Notes: generated by a model from the letters alone, not told the origin. A DNA stretch of 64,000 bases from Semisulcospira habei (GCA_036245525.1 BTPG01000003.1:159925486-159989485), one strand, 5' to 3'. Numbered from the stretch's first letter, positions 1 through 10,432 are shown. Numbers and translations are program-made.

Positions 1-1200
1 TTGACACCATTGGCTGTGCAATTTTTACCACGTTTATATATGAATATTAGCTTTGTACGATTCTACATATACGAGTTTCTGTCCCTTTTTGTTGTCTATC
101 GTATTGAATATGCGGTAGACTTTGAAATGGGGGAGGGGGCGGGGGGGGGGGGGGGGGGCTGGCCTCAGCCCGTTCAACGCTAGTACGCGATAACATAGGC
201 AGGCAGGCGTCACGCTGTAGAAGTGCAGTAACAAGAGAAAATTACGTCACGTCTAGCTACGCTAGCATTGTTGTTGAACGCAGATCTAGCGCCGTGTGGG
301 TGTGTGACAGCGACTAGAGCCCGCGTTTGTGGACGGATAAGCTTGAAAATTTAAGATATTGTCTTTAAAAGAATTATCTCGAGGTTGTTTTGTTGTTGTT
401 GTTGTTTGTTTGTATGTATAATTAGTTTACACGTTATTGAGAAAATGACCGTTTCACAAAAACCGGTTGATCCGCATTGGAGTCCGTAATTCTTCTTATT
501 CTTACTAGACATTTTGCATATAGCTAAAGAAAGACATTGAAAGAGTTCGTTAGCCAGCATTGTAACTCTTCAACGTTTTGAATGATAATTAATTCATTTC
601 ATTTTTCACGTTTTTCCAACCACGTTTCACTCCCACCAAAGAGTCAACCCTGGAAGAGGCTGCGTGAAAGAGACCCTTGCGTGCCTTTCACGACTCAACA
701 ATGACAGTGACGTAAAAGCGGTGCCAAACACGTCAGTGTTAAACAATGTTCCTAAATGACGCAAAGCACGAAAACTCAGTGTTATGCATGTGTATGGGTT
801 GAAGCAATGTCTGACAATTTGATTTGAGACAGTCTCTCTATATTTGTTATGATGTCTGCGAACGCATTGTGGAAAACGCGGGAAAATGCATGCAGTATAG
901 AAAAGGCTTTATGCACATGGGTCATCCCATCTTCTTCTTCAGAAAGGCTGTGGATACGCCAACCCACAGAACGTATAACTGGCGCCATGTGTGTCAGTGT
1001 TTGTGCGGATCGAGGGCCGGGTAGGGTGGGTTACTTGAGGGTGGAGAGAGATGAATCAGAAGGATAAGCTTTCAAAAATAGTAACAACTCCGAATGTCCC
1101 TAAAGAAAATCACATGTGAACTCAAACCAATACGGTAGACTTTGGGATGAAATCCTCATCTTGTTTCTTATTATGTCCAAATTTGTAAAGTGGCTTGAAC
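1..1200. other. No gene seen; low-complexity patches
   Basis: No open reading frame here looks like a protein and no splice-phase-consistent exon was found. A purine/G-rich run lies at about 128-159. It could be intergenic sequence or an unrecognised old repeat. Confidence 0.4.
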
Positions 1201-1204
1201 CGAT

Positions 1205-1396
1205 ACCAAAGTGTGGGGGGTGGGGAGGGGGAGGGGGGTGGAAGAACCGGAGTACCCGGAGAAAGAACCCCCAACGGTCCGCCCGAATTAACGGTGACAC
1301 TTACCAGAGGAGAAAAGTCCGACGCCGGAACCCGTTTTCGAACCTCGCACCTTTGGCATTGGTGGCAGGCGCCTTAACCACTGCGCCACGGACGGA
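1205..1396 (-). repeat. tRNA-derived SINE
   Basis: Read on the minus strand, 1396 to about 1325 looks like a tRNA head. It has an A-box-like TGGCGCAGTGG (plus-strand complement at about 1378-1388) and a B-box-like GGTTCGAAAAC (complement at 1334-1344), the internal RNA polymerase III promoter boxes. The body continues to a GGGTACTCCGG stretch and ends in a G/C-rich run near 1215. The head does not fold into an intact cloverleaf by eye, so this is a tRNA-derived SINE rather than a tRNA gene. Confidence 0.7.
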
Positions 1397-1397
1397 A

Positions 1398-1492
1398 GTG
1401 GGGTATACCTATCACAAATACCTCGTCCATTCCATTTCATTTTTTCCCATGAGTGTGGGAGGTAAAGTGGGGTATACCTATCACAAATACCT
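1398..1492 (+). repeat. Direct repeat pair of 26 bp
   Basis: The segment at 1398-1423 recurs at 1467-1492 (key stretch GTATACCTATCACAAATACC). It is a local duplication next to the SINE, with no coding content. Confidence 0.75.
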
Positions 1493-1642
1493 ATAGGCAG
1501 CGATCTTTGTCTCATTCTAGCCCTTCACCGTGGAATTTCACCCCAAAGCAAATAAATAGAGATCTCGAGACGATGTCATAGTTCGAGTCAAAATAATAGA
1601 CAGAGCCCTTTTTCCAAGTGCTATCTGCAAGTCATGGGTTAT

Positions 1643-1748
1643 ACCCCTTCACTGCCGGGGCATGATGAACGTTACCCAGCTGCAAGAGGCATAAATCATC
1701 ATGGGCCCCTGCAGTCGCGAGGGCTCATGGGGATTTATGTCTCTTGCC
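1643..1748. repeat. Hairpin MITE, family HP1
   Basis: A left flank CCCCTTCACTGCC is followed by a fold-back at 1682-1748 whose arms read GCAAGAGGCATAAATC and GATTTATGTCTCTTGC. The right terminal repeat is not clear. It is the same family as the complete copy at 7308-7486. Confidence 0.7.
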
Positions 1749-2084
1749 ACGCCTACGTTCTTTGTGTCTATAGTTGGTCCCGTTTACATCCGTCTTCCAG
1801 CAGCATCTGCGTAGAAGTGTTTCTATCTAGTACGTCAGGCAGTCACAGCAAATTATTATCCGACGGGTGGCTAAAAAATGACGTGTATAGATAGCGTACA
1901 GATAGCGTGGTGGTCTTTTATGTTATGTGCTAGTCCGTTGTGTGCACTTGTCTATTTTTGTGTTTGTACTTCTACTTTTCCATCAGAATTTTAATGGTAA
2001 TACACGTTGACTGTGACTTTCTCGATTTAAAATTCCCATTTTGGCTATATTCCCCATTATTATTATTATATGTATTATTGTTGT

Positions 2085-3175
2085 TTTTAGCTCATGTGCG
2101 AAGCCAAAATGAGTCTATGTTCTGGGCCAGTGGTCGTCCGTCCGTCGTCTGTCGTCCGTCCTAATACTATTGTCAACTTCAACCCAAACTTTAACGCCGT
2201 TGGCGTTTTCTCGAAGACTATTCAAGCCACAGTCTTCAAACTGGACCCAAGGATACTTTTCTAAACATACTAATTTGAGTGACCTCTCTTAAAGGTCAAG
2301 GTCACAGGGAATGACAAACTTGGTACAAAGATACCTAATGGCAAGACCTTCCTATGCATACCGCAGACTAATTTGGTTGATCACTTGAAAGGTCAAGGGT
2401 CACGAGATCAGGAAATAGGTGAAAAATAGCCATATTTTGACAAAATGTTTTTTTCTCAAATACTATTTACAGCTTCAAACCCAAACTTGGTACAAAGATA
2501 CCTGATGGTATGACCTATCTATGCATACTAATTTGGATGACCCCTCGGAAAGGTCAAGGGTCACAAGACGTCGGCAAATGTGTGTAAAATGCCAATTGTA
2601 GATTTTATCAACATTTTTAGAAGGTTTTCAATCAAAAATCATTTTGGCTCAAAGGTAGCTGATGATAAGACCTTCATATGCATACTAATTTTGTTGACCT
2701 GTCACAAAGGTCAAGGGTCATCGGATGATCCCAAAATAGGTTTAAAAAGCCATATTTTGACCAAAACAAATGTTTGTTTGTTTTTTCTTCTCAAATACTA
2801 TTTTCAACTTCAACTCAAACTTGGAACAGAGCTATTCTGATGGTAAGACCTATCTATGCATACTAATTTGGATGACCTTTCAGAAGAGTCAAGGGTCACA
2901 AGAAGTCGGTAAATGTGTGAAAATGCCATTTTTTGTTAGAATAGTAGATTTTATCAAAGTTTTGCAAACTTTTCAATCAAATCTGGCGTGAAGTTTGCTG
3001 TTGGCAAGACATTTCTATGCATACTAATTTAGTCAACTCCTCGCAAAGGTCAGGGGTCATGGAGGTTTGAGAGATGTGTAAAAAAATGCTTACATTTTGA
3101 GAAAACTGGATTTCACTGGTGCAGAGGCCAGCCCTTTACTTATTTGTCACAAAGGTCACATATATGCACATCGGT
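2085..3175 (+). repeat. Tandem array of ~160-bp units with DR1-like motifs
   Basis: About five diverged units share phrases such as ACTTGGTACAAAGATACC and CTATGCATACTAATTTGG. Each carries AGGTCA-type half-sites in direct repeat with one-base spacing, at 2390-2402, 2551-2563, 2708-2720, 2886-2898 (degenerate) and 3047-3059, plus a zero-spaced pair at 2293-2304. The steps between sites are 157-178 bp. A GTCCGTCCGTCGTC-type simple stretch lies upstream at 2130-2162. There is no coding potential. Confidence 0.8.
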
Positions 3176-3483
3176 CATACTCGTGAGCTATAAGGGTTTT
3201 GCCTTTCTTGTGTTGTTATATTATACTGACTGGCAAAAGTTTCGAAACTGACTACTTTAATAGGGCATACTTTGTTCTCCATCAAACGTGAAAACTGGAG
3301 GGCATTTATAGAGTCTGCTTGACATTTTAGTGCAAAATATTCTGTTGAAACTGATGGCTTTACAAGACTGCAATATATATTCAACCAAGGAACACTTTAT
3401 AGTTATGTTATAAGCTGCTAAGAATGCACAGACTGTAAACTATTATGTTCACTTCAGATAGCCACGAACCCCCCACCCCAATA

Positions 3484-3545
3484 AATGAATGAATAAATAA
3501 ATAAATAAAATAAAATAAATATTAAATAAAAATAATAAATAAATA
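3484..3545. repeat. AT-rich microsatellite, (AAAT)n-like
   Basis: Imperfect runs of ATAAATAA/AATAAA. This is simple sequence directly left of an HP3 hairpin element. Confidence 0.9.
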
Positions 3546-3755
3546 ACCCATTTAGCCCCAGCGCCCTACAGCATTAGATGGCTTGACCATGATAATTTAA
3601 GGGTAGTGCCCGATTGGCTTGGCGCCTGAAAGCGCCAAGCCAATCTGGCACTACCCTTGAATGATCATGGCCAAGCCATCTCCTGCAACTGGTACATAAG
3701 AGTTAGGTAACACCTCCACAATTTGACACATGTGGCCATGAGGCTAAATGAGTTA
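3545..3755. repeat. TTAA-type hairpin MITE, family HP3
   Basis: The ends are inverted: AACCCATTTAGCC on the left and GGCTAAATGAGTTAA on the right. The centre (3601-3657) is an almost perfect hairpin with arms GGGTAGTGCCCGATTGGCTT and its complement, and loop CTGAA. Outer arms ATGGCTTGACCATGAT and ATGATCATGGCCAAGCCAT extend the fold. Sister copies are at 6998-7210 and near 60613-60785. Confidence 0.8.
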
Positions 3756-3769
3756 ATGCGTTCAGAACG

Positions 3770-4395
3770 TTAAATAATAATAATTATTATAATTACGGTA
3801 TTTATAATGCGCTTATCTTATAATAATTATAACTCTAAGCGCGCACTCACAACTCGCACACGCATGCGCACGCTTTAGACAATGACTCACGTAACACAAA
3901 TAGTGAAGATACATTAGGACGGTCAGCTTGGGCTGGGGAGTGTGGTGATATAGTGCTAGAACTGTTGAAAGAGATGAGTTTTGAGGGCAGACTGGAAGGA
4001 GGAGAGCGAGTGTTTCTGACGGAGAGAGAGTGGGAGAGTGTTCCAGGTGGTTGGACCGTATACTGAGAAAGAGCGGGGGCCGAAAGTGCTGAGTTTGGTG
4101 CGGGGGATGAGGAGGCGGAGAGGGTCAGAGGCGGAGCGGAGGGAGCGGGGAGGAGTGTAGGGGTGAAGTAAGTTGGAGAGATACGCAGGAGCGTAGTTGT
4201 TCAGGGATTTGTAGCAGAGAGACAGAATCTTGTATTGGATGCGTTGGGGGATGGGGAGCCAGTGAAGGAGCTTGAGCAGGGGAGTGATGTGGTCGGATTT
4301 TTTCTTTCTGAGGACGAGGCGGCCGGGCAGCATTGTTCTGGACGCGCTGGAGAGTGAGAGTGGTGGAGTGAGGAAGGCCAGAAAGTCTTCTCACT
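3770..4395 (-). pseudogene. L2/CR1-like LINE, 3' fragment
   Basis: The minus-strand reading from 4394 to 3956 gives the C-terminal tail of an L2/CR1-type ORF2. Recognisable phrases are LLKLLHWLPIPQRIQYKI and LKTHLF, with the RTKLSTFGPRSFS type of C-terminal block between them. A frame change near 4330 joins the QRVQNNAAR-like block. The 3' end runs into a TATTATAAT-rich tail near 3770-3800, typical of this clade. It is 5'-truncated and has no catalytic domain. The family assignment rests on recognised conserved phrases. Confidence 0.8.
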
Positions 4396-4607
4396 TCTGG
4401 TTGGTCAGGATGTATAACATCAAAATGAAAATGACCGCCTTCTCAAAGTTCATCCGATGTCCAGCATCATCTGTCTGTGCTGGCACCGATCTTGAAACAA
4501 TAAGGACGATATTTTGCTGCATAGGCCTATCACAAAACGTGTTCGAAACTGTTTTTGAGCACTATGCTAGAGCTGTCGTGGTCGACAGAATAATCCGTCA
4601 ATCTTGA
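4396..4607. other. No feature recognised
   Basis: Unique-looking sequence between the LINE fragment and the LTR-like insertion. No exon, hairpin or repeat recognised. Confidence 0.4.
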
Positions 4608-4612
4608 ACAAC

Positions 4613-5308
4613 TGTTACATGGTAGTCGTTGTCGTAGTATGATGCAGTCACACCAGACACACTCACGTAGGGTTCTTGTAGAAAAACCTCACTCAGATGC
4701 AACTCGTCACACGTGGCACAAGATTGTAGACCACACTAGAGTAACAGTTCTAACAGTACTTTGTTCTCACGATGCACTCTTAACACAATGCATCCACAAA
4801 TGCATCCACACTTTGATACACTGTCTCATACAATGCATCCACAGTTTTGATACTCTGTGTCTCCCATACAATCCACATGCATATTTCCTAACACCCTCTT
4901 TTATACTATTATATTAAAAGATTTCCAGAACGATCCGGCAAATTACACAACTCAACCAGTCAGAAAAGAAAACGTAAATTAAAACTCATTAATATTCATT
5001 AAAAAGAACACTCTAGAGTCATCTATCTACAATCTCCCACTACAAACTTTGACGTCGTATTTGAGGTGACTAGAACGATCGCGCCCCTTTCAGAATCTTC
5101 CAGGTTAAACTAGGTCGGACTTTTCAACAGTGTAGCGAAAAATGCAACATTCAAGCTACACAACAAAAATTGACTGCAATTCTCCATGTAAAAGAAAAAG
5201 ACTCGTACTAAAAAGGTACGAGATTCCTATCCAAAACAATTGAACATCGGATCTTTCCTAGATCAACACATACGTGTCTTAAACAAGAATAACACAGCCA
5301 CAAACGTA
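4613..5308 (+). mobile_element. Solo-LTR-like insertion Q, copy 1
   Basis: It starts TGTTACATGG and ends near CACAAACGTA, flanked by ACAAC at 4608-4612 and again at 5309-5313, a 5-bp target duplication. A diverged copy in the opposite orientation lies at 23743-24324 with its own 5-bp duplication, so the unit is mobile. A TATA-like TATATTAAAA stretch sits near 4907-4920. The size (~0.6-0.7 kb), TG start and 5-bp duplication fit a solo LTR. There is no coding region to name the superfamily and the 3' boundary differs by a few bases between copies. Confidence 0.55.
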
Positions 5309-5313
5309 ACAAC

Positions 5314-5409
5314 TTGACCCTTTCTTTGAGTGTCTGTAGCAGTTGCAGTTGCGATGATTCCTGCAGGAATCATGGTGACTAAAACCGCTACCGACACCCA
5401 AAGGGTTAG
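5314..5409. repeat. Hairpin MITE, family HP2 (diverged)
   Basis: Reads TGACCCTTTCTTTGAGTGTC ... GATGATTCCTGCAGGAATCAT ... GACACCCAAAGGGTTA. The centre is a palindrome around CTGCAG with matching terminal arms. The left end abuts the Q insertion duplication. Confidence 0.75.
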
Positions 5410-5447
5410 CAGACGATTCAAACGTGAGTACTGTATATTTGTCGGGA

Positions 5448-5732
5448 TCGTGTACCAGGGGCGGATCTGGGAGGGAAGGGGGGGTTCCAAGGGCTCCGGC
5501 CCCCCCCCCCCCCCCACGACCCAATTTTTATAAAAACGCTATAACAAACTCCCTTTTTGGGGTGTTTGGACCCCCCTCCTCCCCCCCCCCCCCCCACGTT
5601 TAAAAGGTTTGGTGGGTTTTCAACTTGGGGGGGGGGGGGGGAGGGGATTCCGGACCCCCCCCCCCCCACCCCAATTTTTATAAAAACGATATAACAAAGT
5701 CCCTTTTTGGGGTGTTTGGATCCGACTGCGTG
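5448..5732. repeat. C/G-homopolymer-rich duplicated segment
   Basis: Runs of C and G alternate with a ~50-bp segment (TTTTTATAAAAACG followed by TCCCTTTTTGGGGTGTTTGGA) that occurs at about 5521-5571 and again at 5681-5731. The start GTACCAGGGGCGGATC looks like the head of a dispersed repeat. Long homopolymers make the base count uncertain. Confidence 0.7.
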
Positions 5733-5866
5733 TGGACTAAGGGAGACTAATTCATTGTCAGCAATATTTTGCTTCGTCTTCGTCTCTACCCTTAAGTGAT
5801 TTTTCTCCCACGCGAAGAGCATATTGTATTATTTGTTTACAAAGTCCCCTCTCTTCCTATCTATCT

Positions 5867-5867
<1 letters not shown>

Positions 5868-5911
<44 letters not shown>
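5868..5911. repeat. (CA)n microsatellite
   Basis: About 20 CA units. Confidence 0.95.
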
Positions 5912-5914
<3 letters not shown>

Positions 5915-6220
5915 CATGCACGTGCAAACGCTTCACTTTTTCGAAAACGCACTATAAATAACACAATTTGTACAAAGGTAAGATGAATGAATGGTTTTAT
6001 TTTGGATTGCCCCAAGCCCATCACAAACAAAGACAGCCCCCTATACAGTCCACAAATCTATTTCACTTTTTAAAAATAATTTCATAGGAAAACTGGCCAT
6101 GCACAGTTATTTACAATTACAGGTCAGCCTCAGTATTACACACATCAGTATATATCTCAAAATTGGATACAGCGCAGACAGGTCTCTGACTCCTAAGTGG
6201 ATCTGGTGAGCAAAAGTTAT

Positions 6221-6290
6221 TATGCTGACATCAGCCTTAGTTGGCATGCACACAGATGTGCACTTGCCAACTAAGGCTGATGTCAGCATA
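6221..6290. repeat. Hairpin element, family HP4
   Basis: The arms TATGCTGACATCAGCCTTAG and CTAAGGCTGATGTCAGCATA are perfect complements around a GCATGCACACAGATGTGCAC loop region. The outer flanks (about 6095-6220 and 6291-6430) resemble those of the 8093-8156 copy, so the mobile unit is larger than the hairpin. Confidence 0.75.
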
Positions 6291-6769
6291 AAGGACCTTT
6301 TGAGTGCTGGGTCTTAACCTTACTGTTTTTTCTTCACCAGAGGACTATTCCACTATAGCACCATGTTCATTTTACAAAAATGCAAATAATGCAGTCTCGC
6401 TTTACTGCTCCCAGTACTGCTGCACTATACTGAGGCTGACCAGTAGACCTCATAATACACAACATAGGACGGTCTTCATCAGGCAAATTGAAACAGTGAA
6501 ACAAATTTTATCTATACTTAAGGAGAAAAACACCGAATGAAAACCATACGCAAGGAGTCTGAAATTTTTCTGAGGTGTTCTTTAGCAACAAGGTACTGGT
6601 ACCAGTCACATGCATCAAGACCATCACCTTTTACAGCTACAATGGCCATATGTTACAGGGGGCAGATCAAGGGTGGTGCCAACTTGTCTCAGCACTTTTG
6701 AACAATACAGCCGCTACATTACAGCTTACATTAGCACATTGGTGTCAGAATACAAAAAGTTTAATAATA

Positions 6770-6864
6770 ATTGACACCTTTGGCTATGGTTAGCACTTTC
6801 TGTCACAATGATTCTTGTAGGAATCATAGTGACAAAGAGTGCTACCGACAGCCAAAAGGGTTAA
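6770..6864. repeat. Hairpin MITE, family HP2
   Basis: Reads TTGACACCTTTGGCTATGG ... ATGATTCTTGTAGGAATCAT ... GACAGCCAAAAGGGTTAA. The central palindrome is diverged by one or two bases from the CTGCAG-centred consensus. The right end keeps GGG-TTAA. Confidence 0.8.
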
Positions 6865-6886
6865 TTCAAAAGCATTGGATGACAGT

Positions 6887-6955
6887 CCCTTTCACTTCCA
6901 GCACCAGTAGGAGAGGTGGGTCGACCATCTTATCTGGTACTAAAAGTGAAAGGGT
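6887..6955. repeat. Short inverted repeat
   Basis: Arms CCCTTTCACTTCCAGCACCAG and a diverged complement ending AGTGAAAGGG. It is an isolated fold-back between HP2 and HP3 elements. Confidence 0.55.
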
Positions 6956-6997
6956 TTGATGGCACTTGTACACATACATCAAAACAAGTGGAATGTG

Positions 6998-7210
6998 TTA
7001 ACTCACTGAAGCCCAACACACCACAGCAAGATATAGATCGAACGTGATAGTTCAAGGGTGGTGCCAGAATAGCTTGGCGCTAAAAATGCACCAAGCTATT
7101 CTGGCACCACCCTTGATCTATCACAGTCTACCTGTCTCCTGAACTGTAATATAGTCTTCTGATGACAACTCCAAAATTTGGAGATTTAGACCTCAGGGCA
7201 TAATGGGTGA
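6998..7210. repeat. TTAA-type hairpin MITE, family HP3
   Basis: Left end TTAACTCACTGAAGCCC, right end GGGCATAATGGGTGA. The core hairpin at 7052-7115 has arms CAAGGGTGGTGCCAGAATAG and CTATTCTGGCACCACCCTTG, a perfect match of 20 bp. Same layout as 3545-3755. Confidence 0.85.
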
Positions 7211-7307
7211 GCAAACAAGTGAAACTCGCTTCACAAAAAACCAAAAAAAAGCTGTAAGCGCAAGGGCAAAACAATTTAGTCAACTTCAACAATAACAAAA
7301 AGTTTAT

Positions 7308-7486
7308 TTAACCCCTTCACTGCCAATGGACATAGAAATCTTTGTTAATTCAACGTCAAAGGAGCATGGGTACAAAGCGGCATCAGCAAGAGGCATAGAT
7401 CCTCATAAGCCCCCGCAACTGTGGGGGTTCGTGAACATCTATGTCTCTTGCAATTGGATCGTTTTCCTTGCCAGTGAAGGGGTTAA
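7308..7486. repeat. Complete TTAA-flanked hairpin MITE, family HP1
   Basis: Begins TTAACCCCTTCACTGCCA and ends TTGCCAGTGAAGGGGTTAA, so terminal inverted repeats of about 13 bp sit directly inside a duplicated TTAA. The centre (7386-7453) is a second long hairpin: GCAAGAGGCATAGATCCTCA pairs with a diverged complement ending CTATGTCTCTTGC. TTAA duplication plus CCC/GGG ends is the signature of piggyBac-type transposons. There is no ORF, so it is non-autonomous. Confidence 0.85.
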
Positions 7487-8092
7487 CTTTCAGAGCCTGA
7501 AAGACTGAATACGAAAGCTTAAAATTACATGAAACTCGATTCTTTGTGCAGAAGTTACACATTACAATAATGAATGAGCATTTACAACAGAATCTGCCCA
7601 GTCCCATGACAGTTTGTCCCTCTGAATAACTGTACAGTGACTGATGCTAATAGTGCATGGGGCAAGGATTTGGAATATTTTTTTTTTTAAATAATATAAA
7701 GGACAAAACATATGTTCAAAAAAAGAAGAAAGAAACCGAAAATTTAAAAAAATGACTGCAATGACTTTTGCTCACAGATAATGACAATTATTTGCACAAA
7801 ACATTTGATGTAAGGATACTATAATGTACTGAGATTCTTATACAGTGTGTGAGGTCTGTTTTACACAATGTGTATCAACTATTAAAAAAAAAATAACAAA
7901 AGTATACATGCACAAATAATTACTGATGTGACCTTCCTCAGCAAAACAGAGAAATGATACAAATACATGTAATCTCAGGTGGTACCGTACCAGGTCAGCA
8001 ACAGTATTGTGCACTCCAGTATTCTGCAATGATGGGTATCTCATAGGTTTCTGGCTCCGAAGGGGGTTTCCAGTGAGCAAAAAGGTTCTCTG
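7487..8092. other. No feature recognised
   Basis: AT-rich sequence with short A and T runs (7680-7760). No exon or repeat family identified. Confidence 0.4.
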
Positions 8093-8156
8093 GCCAACAT
8101 CAGCCTTAGCTGGCATAATCACAGCCATACATGGTCCAGCTAAGGCTGATGTCAGC
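8093..8156. repeat. Hairpin element, family HP4
   Basis: The arms CCAACATCAGCCTTAGCTGG and CCAGCTAAGGCTGATGTCAG pair with a few mismatches. Same arms as 6221-6290. Confidence 0.75.
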
Positions 8157-8390
8157 CCAAGGACATATTGCAAGTGGTTTGCCTTGACAAGTTTATGTTA
8201 ATTCAGCACTACAATAGCATGATCGCAAATAATGCAGTCTGACTTCATGGCTCCTGCAAATTTAAGCTGACCTGTAACTCTTTTGTCTCAATAAAAGTGT
8301 AAACGTCCCTATACTCCCCTTGTATGTTCAGCACCAGTACTCATGTATACACCAACCGTGAATACATATACAAGGGGTTATGGCAGTCCA

Positions 8391-8455
8391 GTGAGCAACA
8401 GAGGCTGTGCGCGGGCCAACTGCTGCTGATGTCGCACCAAGACTCTGTTGCTCAC
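8391..8455. repeat. Hairpin element, HP4-related
   Basis: GTGAGCAACAGAG and CTCTGTTGCTCAC pair perfectly around GCCAACTGCTGCTGATGTCG, which recalls HP4. Confidence 0.65.
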
Positions 8456-9490
8456 TGAGTGGGTGGAAGGGAATATAATAGGCAGCAGTGCAAATATTTG
8501 TTTTATTTCACAAATAAGATACTTCAGTAAACAAAGAATATTTTCCACTTCTCCTCATGCTGACGTCAGAAGCCCTCAACATGCATACTCTACAGGTCAA
8601 TTTCAGCCCACATGGTCTTGAATTCCTTACTATTGCCTCTAGCTCTACTGTTCTTCTGGTACTGAACAGACACAAATCTGACTATCACCAAGAAAAAGAA
8701 AAACAGTGCAACGATAATATACTGCGGTATATACATGTAATGATCCTATACAACAAAAAGGCAGCAAAAGCCAAAACAAAGTTGCGGTGATTTTGTCTCA
8801 CAAGTTCAAGGACATGTAGGACAACACCTAGATACCTTACAACTTTCACTCATTATAACAATATAAGTCAAAGAATTAGGGAGTTAAACTCCTACAAGTT
8901 TGCGGGTGTTTGTACAATATTATGTACACACATAAATCCATGTACACCCATAAAAAAGATAGAAAACAGTCTTTTTGAGAGAGAGAGAAAGCATGAGAAA
9001 AAAGACTGCCCAACAACCACTTAAAATATTCATTACAAAAACAACACAAATACTTGTCCAAAATGCAACCCTAGTTTGACATTACATTTAGAAAATGGCA
9101 AGGCTCATGGTATGTACAAAACAAAAATGTAATACATTACATAGCACATTTCTAAGAAAAGAAATACAACTGTAGATGACTTGAGCAACCATACGCGGTA
9201 CTATTGCTGCAATTGTAATGGACATGATTAGTAAACAAAGTTGACATCTCATCACCTTCCCCTCCCCCCTTGTCTATAGTCCACCCACCCCCACCCATCC
9301 TCCCACTCCCCCTCCAAATAACCGCCCATCATCTCAAACACACAAAATCTCTCACCCCCAATACCCCGAGCCCATGATTCACACATGAAACAAATCAAAT
9401 AGAATTATGAGCACCTCAGCCATCCCATTCCATCTGCAGTAGTTATAGATGCTCATGAGCCTCTGTAGTCATATCCAGCTGACAGGGTAT
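8456..9490. other. No feature recognised
   Basis: AT-rich spacer with a C-rich patch at about 9257-9330. No coding exon with credible splice sites was seen. Confidence 0.4.
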
Positions 9491-9496
9491 TGGTCA

Positions 9497-9596
9497 ACAA
9501 GAGGCATAGATTCACACGAGTCCATGCGGATGCAGAAGCTAACACAGGAGTCCTTACAGATGCAGGGGCTCATGAGCACGTAAGCCTCTTGCATAC
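9497..9596. repeat. Hairpin MITE fragment, family HP1 (diverged)
   Basis: Starts CAAGAGGCATAGATTC and ends GTAAGCCTCTTGC, with a duplicated or diverged loop region carrying two GATGCAG blocks. Confidence 0.6.
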
Positions 9597-9644
9597 CAAT
9601 ACAGGGTCAACTGGTCTTCAGACTGAGGGTGTCACCTTAATTCC

Positions 9645-9797
9645 TTTACTGCCAGTGGTCGCAGATCACGCTTCTGAATTATTTCTTAATTCAACACCAA
9701 AGAACCTAAACTGTGCAAGTAACATGTCAGCACAAGGTATGGAGCCACATGAGCCCTTGCAACTGCACAGGCTCATGAGGATCTTTGCCTCTTGCAC
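9645..9797. repeat. Hairpin MITE, family HP1
   Basis: CCTTTACTGCCAGTGG terminal-like sequence is followed by a fold-back at about 9730-9797 (ACAAGGTATGGAGCC ... GGATCTTTGCCTCTTG) centred on GCAACTGC. The right terminal repeat is missing. Confidence 0.6.
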
Positions 9798-10044
9798 TTG
9801 GGTACTGCCACTTGTGTTCCGGTACTTACGGGTTTATATTAGGTGTGCGAATGGGAACAAAAAAGAAAATGGAAGGCACCTGAGCCAGTTGCAGATCATT
9901 CACAGTCCAGCATGTTGCTATGCTGCTGCATGTTGTGTTCTAATACAACATATCCCTGCATGGCTTGCTGTGCAAAATGTACGTACCTTGCACAACATGC
10001 AAGATGAATGCTACGCCTGCTGCTACCAAGCATTCTTCCTCAGT

Positions 10045-10117
10045 TTGTGTGCTGGTCTGTGATCTTGGAACCTTACTGCTTCAGGCCACAAGGTTCCACA
10101 CAACAGACCAGCACAAA
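10045..10117. repeat. Hairpin element, family HP7
   Basis: The arms TTTGTGTGCTGGTCTGTG and a complement ending ACAGACCAGCACAAA pair almost perfectly. The loop carries AACCTTACTGCTTCAGGCCACAAGG-type inner arms. Confidence 0.7.
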
Positions 10118-10373
10118 CATATGCTTGCCTCTTACAACTTTGTAAATTTCTGCTGCCACACTACTGTCCTGCCCCTAAACGTCATCACTACATCCTTTCA
10201 AGCTATGTTTGTGTACATGTATTGCAGATACATTTCTAATTTCTCATGTGATTTATCCACCTATTCTGAAAGTGTGCCAACACATTCACAGTGCAAAAAG
10301 CCATGTCCACACCAAGATTCTTTCAATCATTCTCCACACAAAAAAATCCACTGAAGCTGTAGCAGATGTGTCT

Positions 10374-10432
10374 TGGTCTGTGATTTTGGACCTTATGGTC
10401 TAGGGCCATAAGGTTAAAAACAACAGACCAAC
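10374..10432. repeat. Hairpin element, family HP7
   Basis: TTGGTCTGTG pairs with an ACAGACCAA complement. The inner arms ACCTTATGG and CCATAAGGT pair perfectly. Confidence 0.7.

Noticed and set aside
1316..1396. Possible functional tRNA gene on the minus strand
   Set aside because: A- and B-box-like sequences are present but the arms do not pair as a full cloverleaf and the sequence continues into a SINE body.
1116..1496. 126-codon plus-strand open frame
   Set aside because: It runs through the G-rich SINE tail and a direct repeat; composition is that of antisense SINE sequence.
5418..5822. 134-codon minus-strand frame with poly-Gly/Pro
   Set aside because: Entirely produced by C/G homopolymers and a duplicated low-complexity unit.
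9490..10062. 190-codon plus-strand open frame
   Set aside because: It crosses two HP1 hairpins and an HP7 hairpin and shows no protein-like conservation.
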